64,000 bases of DNA from Ailurus styani. Lineage: Eukaryota; Chordata; Mammalia; Carnivora; Ailuridae. Numbering within the stretch: the first letter of the stretch is position 1; every line of letters begins with the position of its first letter. Positions 58,481 through 64,000 of this stretch are shown one piece after another. The position numbers and the translations under genes are program-made. The notes below the pieces were generated by a model. The model searched no databases and was not told the DNA's origin. It worked only from the letters and a program-made list of their open reading frames with translations. The stretch spans positions 1,014,349 through 1,078,348 of the forward strand of contig LNAC01000273.1 in NCBI GenBank assembly GCA_002007465.1. The letters are read 5' to 3'.

Positions 58481-59558
58481 ATTTAAACTGAGTCTTAAAA
58501 AGTGAACGATCTATACCTAGATGTATAAAGGGATGGGTTAAGTGGTTAAAAAGTGTTCTTTTACGTTTGTCATCCAATTTACTCTTAGGGAGACAATTGT
58601 ATTTTGGAAATTATTTCTGTAATGTCATTTGAGATTGGGTAAGATTTTCATGTCTTGAGTTAGCAGAAGAAAGACATCAAAAGAGATAAAATGTTCTGAA
58701 TTTAAAGTAATTAGGTGTTTATTTAGGCATAGGAGATACCTAAAAAGCAAGAGAAACAAAGGATTGTCCAGAGACATGGCAGGTCTAAAGAATGAATGTT
58801 TAATATTTCAACGTAAGTAGAATTAGTTCTATGATAATATGATACCTTCCACGCTATCCCTTCTTAGACTTCTAACAAAGTGGACTCCATACACATGGCT
58901 TTTTATGGTGTTTGGGGTGACATAAGGGGAGAAATAGAGAACTAGTGGAAGGAGGCATATTTGAGGTAAAAAAATGAATAGAATTGGAAAGAAATCTTTA
59001 ACAATAACCAAGGGAATTCATGTAGTTCTGGAATATAGCTTTGTATAGACTACAGTACCTTTTTGATGTGAAGGGCAGGGAGACCCCCACCTACTAAGTT
59101 ACATGGCTATGCCTAGAGAAAGGACAAACATTCATCCATGAGCAATATATATATTTACATTGTGTTATTTTTAAATATACATTGTGTTATTTTTAAATAT
59201 ACCTTGAAAGAATTTTTACCCAATCCCATAGTGATTGGGATTGTTTGCCCTCATGGGAAGAAACAAAAGTTGACCATGAAGCCACACTGTGAAAGTGGAC
59301 CTTGCCACTGCTCTGGCAGGTGGCTGCTCAGGAAGGCATTCAGCAAAGCTCAGAAAAGAAAGTGAAAGAATGTGAGGAATAATGGTGAGGATCTCCATGC
59401 CTGAATTTCCTGTATGTTTTGAGGGCTGAGGAGAATATAATTTTAGGGTGGATTTCACTGGAAAACAAATAAACTATAATGTTTTTCTCCAGAATATTTA
59501 GTTATAGAAAGAGTACTTTTTAATGGCTTCTTTTTACCATAAGCTTCCTTTCTGTGAA
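58481..59558. other. unassigned AT-rich sequence
   Basis: No repeat family or gene except a 22-bp duplication at 59157-59200. Open frames of 60-80 residues have no recognisable domain. Confidence 0.45.
59157..59200. repeat. perfect 22-bp tandem duplication
   Basis: Units at 59157-59178 and 59179-59200 are identical (start 'acattgtgtta', end 'ttaaatat'). Confidence 0.95.
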
Positions 59559-59569
59559 AGGAATCAAGG

Positions 59570-59765
59570 TTTTTTATTTTTTTTATTTTTTAAGGCTTAT
59601 TTATTTTAGAGAGAGGAAAAGAGCTTAGGTGTGCATGAGCAGGGGGGAGGGGCAGATGGAGAGGGAGGAGACACTCTGCTAATCAGGAAGACCAACCTCA
59701 GCTCCATCCCAGGACTCTGGAAAACCTGACCTGAGCCTGAGCCGACTGAGCCACCCAGGCGCCCC
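59570..59765 (-). mobile_element. Can-SINE, older type, antisense
   Basis: T-rich tail with 'aaggcttatttattttagag', 'ccatcccaggactctggaaa' and 'cgactgagccacccaggcgc' head. An 11-bp target-site duplication 'aggaatcaagg' lies at 59559-59569 and 59766-59776. Confidence 0.94.
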
Positions 59766-59906
59766 AGGAATCAAGGGTCTTAATGTTAAGTGTTTGCAGT
59801 TTGCACTCTTGGTTGAATAAATGTGAAGCTTTCACCTTTTACTTGCATATTCCTATTTTACTATTATAAAAGTCATGTATTATTTTTGTATTAAGAAATC
59901 AGAGAA

Positions 59907-60104
59907 GGGCGCCTCGGTGGCTCAGTGGGTTAAAGCCTCTGCTTTCGGCTCAGGTCATGATCTCAGGGTCCTGGGATCGAGGCCCACATCGGGCTCCCTG
60001 CTTGGTGGGGAGCCTGCTTCCCCCTCTCTCTCTGCCTGTCTCTCTGCCTCCTTGTGATCTCTCTCCCTCTGTGAAATAAATAAATAAAATCTTAAAAAAA
60101 AAAA
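59907..60104 (+). mobile_element. Can-SINE, mustelid-type, full length
   Basis: Head 'gggcgcctcggtggctcagt', near-consensus body, AAATAAATAAATAAAATCTT tail and poly-A. A perfect 14-bp target-site duplication 'aagaaatcagagaa' lies at 59893-59906 and 60105-60118. It faces away from the SINE 140 bp to its left. Confidence 0.97.
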
Positions 60105-60118
60105 AAGAAATCAGAGAA

Positions 60119-61124
60119 AATAGTAGATACTCAAATATAAATGGAAGTTTTAAAAGTCTTATTACGAATTAGGGATTTTTACCTTAACTTTTTTTTATCT
60201 TCTTCCAAATAATTCTATCAACACTTGATTTTCTTTCCATTACAAAAGCTGTCAAATACTGATCTTTTAGTCTTCTAGTTTTTTAGTCTTCTAGCTTTCT
60301 TATGCGTATGTATTAAAATTTTTTCTGAAGGTTTTATGTTCTTCAGAGACATGATATTTAGTAAGTTTAAAATATTTTGATTAGCAAATATACTATGTGT
60401 AAATATTCTTTTGTAAGTTCATTAACTTTTTTTTCCCTACTTTTTGTTTGTAATGAACAATGTATTTTTAATGACGGTACTTTGGTTATATGTAACAGAA
60501 ACCAAATTGACTTAGCGTACACACAATTTAAAAAAAGGAAAAAAAAAAAAAGGTAGATGCCCCTTACCGTTGAAGCAAAAGGTGACAAAAGTTTTCAGTT
60601 AGGTTTGAGACTGGGACAGCTCTGAGGTCTTCATAGGAAAAGGTTTTCAGGTTCTCTCCTCCACTCAGGTATTGACATAAAATCTCCCAGCTCTCAAGCT
60701 CTGTGTTCTTCAGTTCAAATTGCAAGAAAGAAAAAAAAAATCTGATCGACTTGATTTGTGTCAGTTGTCTGCTAACTCTCATCAGCAATATGCAAACATG
60801 GCAGCTAGTGAGAGACGCCCTCCCCTTTGTAACTTGGACAAATAGTTCACAGGAAAGGACTGCGCAGTTCTCCCAATAACTGTCTCTGAGAGTGTGATGG
60901 ACGTTTTTGGGCATTGAACTCTTTCTGGATTTAGGATTATTTCTTTTAAATAAATTTCCAGATATAGATTTTCTCAGTAAAAGGGCATAAATCTTTGAAA
61001 AAATTCCTTTAAAGATTGATATCTTTATTTCCCTTTGTATTGCTTGTTATAAACAATCTCCTTTGCTGACTTCGTCTAAACCAGTGCCTTCAAAAACTAC
61101 TTACAAGTAAATGATTTTCCAGCC
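60119..61124. other. unassigned; part may be an old repeat
   Basis: A 16-bp near-duplication lies at 60264-60294 ('ttttagtcttctag' twice). From about 60460 ('ttatatgtaacagaaaccaa') to 60900 the wording recalls the unassigned repeat at 10441. A 116-residue minus-strand frame (60914-60564) has no recognised domain. Confidence 0.35.
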
Positions 61125-61530
61125 AATACCTGGAGATCCAATCCTACCCCTGAGCTCCAGATTCATATATCCAACCTACTTGTTTATAATCTCCCACAGA
61201 AAATGTCACTGGCACTTCCAAACCACCAGACTTAAAATTAAACTCATAATTTCTCAGCCCAAACCAGCTTGTCCTGTTACCTGAATTAAAATAATACTTC
61301 ATTAAAATTGTCAATGTTCGCCCCCAAAATTTAAGGGAAATTCCTTTTCCCTACCCAGAGTGTCTTCACAGTCAGACTGCTGTCTGGTTTTATCCCTTCA
61401 ATGAATGTTCTCCTCGCTGCCAACACCACCTGCCTCGGTGTGTCAGCCTTTGCGGCAGCCACGAAAGCACAAGCTCTCATCTCTCTTCTGGTCTCTCTGC
61501 AAAGCCATTCTTTGCATCCCTAACTAAACA
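61125..61530 (+). mobile_element. LINE-2, sense
   Basis: 'cctgagctccagattcatat' and 'atccaacctacttgtttata' match the L2 'ctgaactccagactcatata' block; later 'gctgccaacaccacctgcct' and 'gcaagctctcatctctcttc'-like wording fits the block after it. Confidence 0.7.
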
Positions 61531-62092
61531 CCTGCTAACTAAACAACTCAACTGTTATTTTCTCAAAAAAATTTTTTCTAACTCATGAATTAACTGACCG
61601 AGTATCAGCTATGGTAGCACTTTGTCTATAATTTTATCATAGTCTTTGTTGAGTGAACAGTCACTTTGGTTCACACGGATTTTTTTTCCCATGTAAGAAA
61701 TTGCCATTTGGATAGGACTGTGTCCTTCTTATTACATTTTCATTCCTTATTGCCCAGGAAGAGCTTGATGTACAGAAGTCGCTCACTGTGTGTTGTCTGA
61801 TATATTTGGATTCATATTGAAATTTTTTCCAGGAAGTGCTGTGTCTTCTAGTTACACTGTTCCCTACTGCCCCCTTCTGCAAAGTGCCATGACTACACAG
61901 AGAAATAAATTCTGCTAATAGGGACCAGAGTTTGAATGAGAGACTAAGCAATATAGGTGATCCCACAATGTTTAGCCAGTACAAAAATATCATCTTGATG
62001 TTAAGAGTTTGAAGGAGAGAGAAAGAGAAGCAGGTTATGAGGGAATGGCTGAAACCACAACACTCCAGCAGAATGGGATGGTTGGATGGAGA
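61531..62092. other. unassigned sequence
   Basis: No family is recognised. A 110-residue minus-strand frame (61993-61661) lacks a recognisable domain and codon pattern. Confidence 0.4.
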
Positions 62093-62093
62093 G

Positions 62094-62121
<28 letters not shown>
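62093..62121. repeat. (TG)n microsatellite
   Basis: About 29 bases of alternating G and T. Confidence 0.95.
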
Positions 62122-62124
<3 letters not shown>

Positions 62125-62639
62125 TTCAAATATATTAAGATACTTGAAGGTAATGCCAAAGTGAAAGCATTATTATCAAATATTTGAAGTATCAATATAG
62201 TTGTTTTCTCCTTTGAGAATTTAAGGTGGGGGGGAGGGCTCTACCTCTACACTTGGCTGGACTCTCTTTGATACTACTATATTTATGGTGAAGAGATTGG
62301 TCAACTATCTCAGATTTTAACAATTTCTGGAGCAAGTCAATGTGGATTGTAACATAAGCCTCACCATTTTTCTTAGGCTTGCATAACAATTTAAAGTCTG
62401 GGTAGTTGACAATAAAAATGAACTCTGGCCAATCTGTACAAAAATGAATAGGTTGAAAGGATACCAGGGATTCAGAAGAATTATAGGAGGTAAAAGGTCC
62501 ATATTTGAGACCTAAGTGAACTCTTGAAGACTAATAAGATCTCTGATCTAACTCTAGAAAGCTCATAAGGCCATTAAGCTCATAAGGCCATTAAGGATCC
62601 CTTAGCCTTATTAGAAGGGTAATAAGCTGAATGAGTACA
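62122..62639. other. unassigned sequence
   Basis: Contains the 17-bp perfect duplication at 62561-62594; otherwise nothing recognised. Confidence 0.4.
62561..62594. repeat. perfect 17-bp tandem duplication
   Basis: The unit 'gctcataaggccattaa' occurs at 62561-62577 and 62578-62594 without mismatch. Confidence 0.97.
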
Positions 62640-63420
62640 TACTGAGTATCTACTCTGTGTTAGGTATGATAGGGTATTCAAAGGGAAGAGGGTATAAACT
62701 GTACCCACAGTGATTTTCTAGTCCAGCAAAAATCTTAGGTGGTACATTAGTGGGGACAGGCAGGCTCCACTTTCACCTAAATCTAAATTTAGGAAAATAA
62801 TTTCCTGTCAGTGGTCAACTAGTAAAATCTATACACAATAAATGTAGAGTGAGGGAAATTAATTGCTTTTAAATGAATAATTGAAGACCCTATAAGACTT
62901 ACCATTTCTATATTGCTCTGATTATTAAATGATTGCAAATACAACCAGAGGGAGTGAGAAAGCGTGTGAGTGAGTTTTGTGGTAGCTCAGAGTGATGAGA
63001 AATAAGTTATTAATTTCACTTTCAAGTGAGAGAAGTCAAGAGAGGCTTCACTTTTGAGGTTGAAACTTGTAGTTTGAAGAAGGACTTGGATTTTGCTATA
63101 AGGTGGGGATGAGAAATGGCATTCAGGTAACAACATGTACAAAAGCGTGTGGATATACAAGTTCCAAGCACACTAAAGAGCCTTAGGGTATTGCATTGTG
63201 TTTCTGTTGAACAGATGGCATCAGGGAGAAATAGCTCTAGCTCAGGACAGAAAAATGCTAGGGCCACCTAAGATAGCTGTGAATGCTAAGGATTTGGACT
63301 TGATCGTGTAGCTCATGAGTTGTGGAAATCTTTTAAGGAAGAGTTACATGATCACATTTGTGATTCACAAAGGTTCCCCTGCCTTCAAGGAAGCAAATAG
63401 GGACAAGGAGTGAGTAATGG
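62640..63420 (-). mobile_element. LINE-2 3' region, antisense
   Basis: 'gagtatctactctgtgttag', 'gtaacaacatgtacaaaagc', 'gctaaggatttggacttgat' and 'agagttacatgatcacattt' follow the complement of L2 from its 3' end, with a central stretch (about 62720-62980) poorly matched. Confidence 0.65.
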
Positions 63421-64000
63421 GAGGGAACTGAAATGAGGATAACTGGCAGGATATTTTTGGAAAAATAACTAAAAATAATTTCAAATACTGTGATGTAAAA
63501 AGTACTAGAATGCAGACATATAAAACATATAAGCAAAGAATGTCAATCATCCTTTTTCAATATTTATGAGTCAGCCTGTAAATATTTTCAGGTAGATTTA
63601 TTTTTTTAAAATCCTGTCCTTTATTAAACCATTTAAAAAATTTTAAACAACCATCTATATAAAACATTCTTGAATCATGTTATGCTTCATTAATGCTAGC
63701 TTGGAGTGTATTCATAGCATAATAATACTTAATTTCTCTTTAGAAATTAAACCAATTCTTCTTCTGCATTGGAGTAATAATTCTAGGTATTATTAATATC
63801 ATAACAAGCCCAGGGCTAGTCAGTTCCCCAGTTTAACAGACTACCTAGGGTCAAATTTTGATAAACACAATATTTTAAGGTAATAAAGAACTATAAACAC
63901 TTCATTTTCTTCAGCAAATATAAGCTCCCCCAATTAATATGTTACAGTATAATTCCGCAATATACATTATATCCCAAGAACTGCTATTGTGGTTCAGATG
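63421..64000. other. unassigned AT-rich sequence
   Basis: No gene or repeat family is recognised up to the window end. Confidence 0.45.

Noticed and set aside
60564..60914. 116-residue open frame on the minus strand
   Set aside because: No domain, no conserved motif, contains homopolymer-derived phenylalanine runs; expected by chance in a window of this size.
61661..61993. 110-residue open frame on the minus strand
   Set aside because: No recognisable domain or splice signals and no supporting neighbour.
1..64000. CRISPR array, phage, operon or other prokaryote-type system
   Set aside because: Repeats are dispersed mammalian SINEs and LINEs or microsatellites, there are no regularly spaced direct repeats with unique spacers, and no dense coding on either strand.

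Overview
The window is nuclear DNA from a carnivoran mammal, most likely a caniform of the weasel family (Mustelidae). The evidence is 23 copies or parts of the carnivore tRNA-Lys-derived SINE (Can-SINE). Many have the head 'ggcgcctgggtggctcagtg' followed by 'ggttaaagcctctgcctt' and a 'ctctgcctacttgtgatctc' 3' body, which I associate with mustelids. A short carnivore-type LINE-1 3' end supports this. The species call is inference from repeat type.

I find no protein-coding gene, exon, tRNA, rRNA, small-RNA gene, CpG island, CRISPR array or prokaryote-type system. Every open frame is short, lacks a recognisable domain, and most lie in repeats or antisense to old LINEs. The window looks like a gene desert or the inside of a very long intron: AT-rich and built from layers of transposable elements. 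The annotation is therefore mostly repeats, simple sequence, assembly features and unassigned stretches.

Layout. 0.7-7.5 kb: an LTR-like repeat split by a SINE, a MIR, then over 4 kb of old antisense L1 interrupted by a MaLR-type LTR. 7.5-19.7 kb: SINEs, MIRs, L2, a MER5A-like hAT piece, a Tigger DNA transposon split by a young SINE, and a nested SINE cluster holding a 131-base N gap. 19.7-27.7 kb: two large antisense L1 regions, SINEs, L2, and an apparent false duplication at a single N. 27.7-34.4 kb: no Can-SINE, a possible MaLR internal remnant, and a 125-nt imperfect palindrome at 29.6 kb. 34.4-51.5 kb: SINEs, MIRs, several L2 segments in both orientations, a sense L1 3' end, and a young L1 stub with target-site duplications. 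51.5-59.5 kb: no Can-SINE, a repeat-poor stretch, a long TG/GA microsatellite and sense L1 pieces. 59.5-64 kb: an inverted SINE pair and L2.

The best leads are two assembly artefacts next to single Ns (23.2-23.5 kb and 17.5-17.7 kb), the hairpin at 29.57-29.69 kb, and two repeat-poor stretches that could be conserved regulatory DNA (41.0-41.6 and 52.6-54.2 kb). I see no evidence for a previously undescribed gene system. Family names rest on recognising consensus-like wording by eye; subfamilies and old boundaries are approximate, usually within tens of bases.
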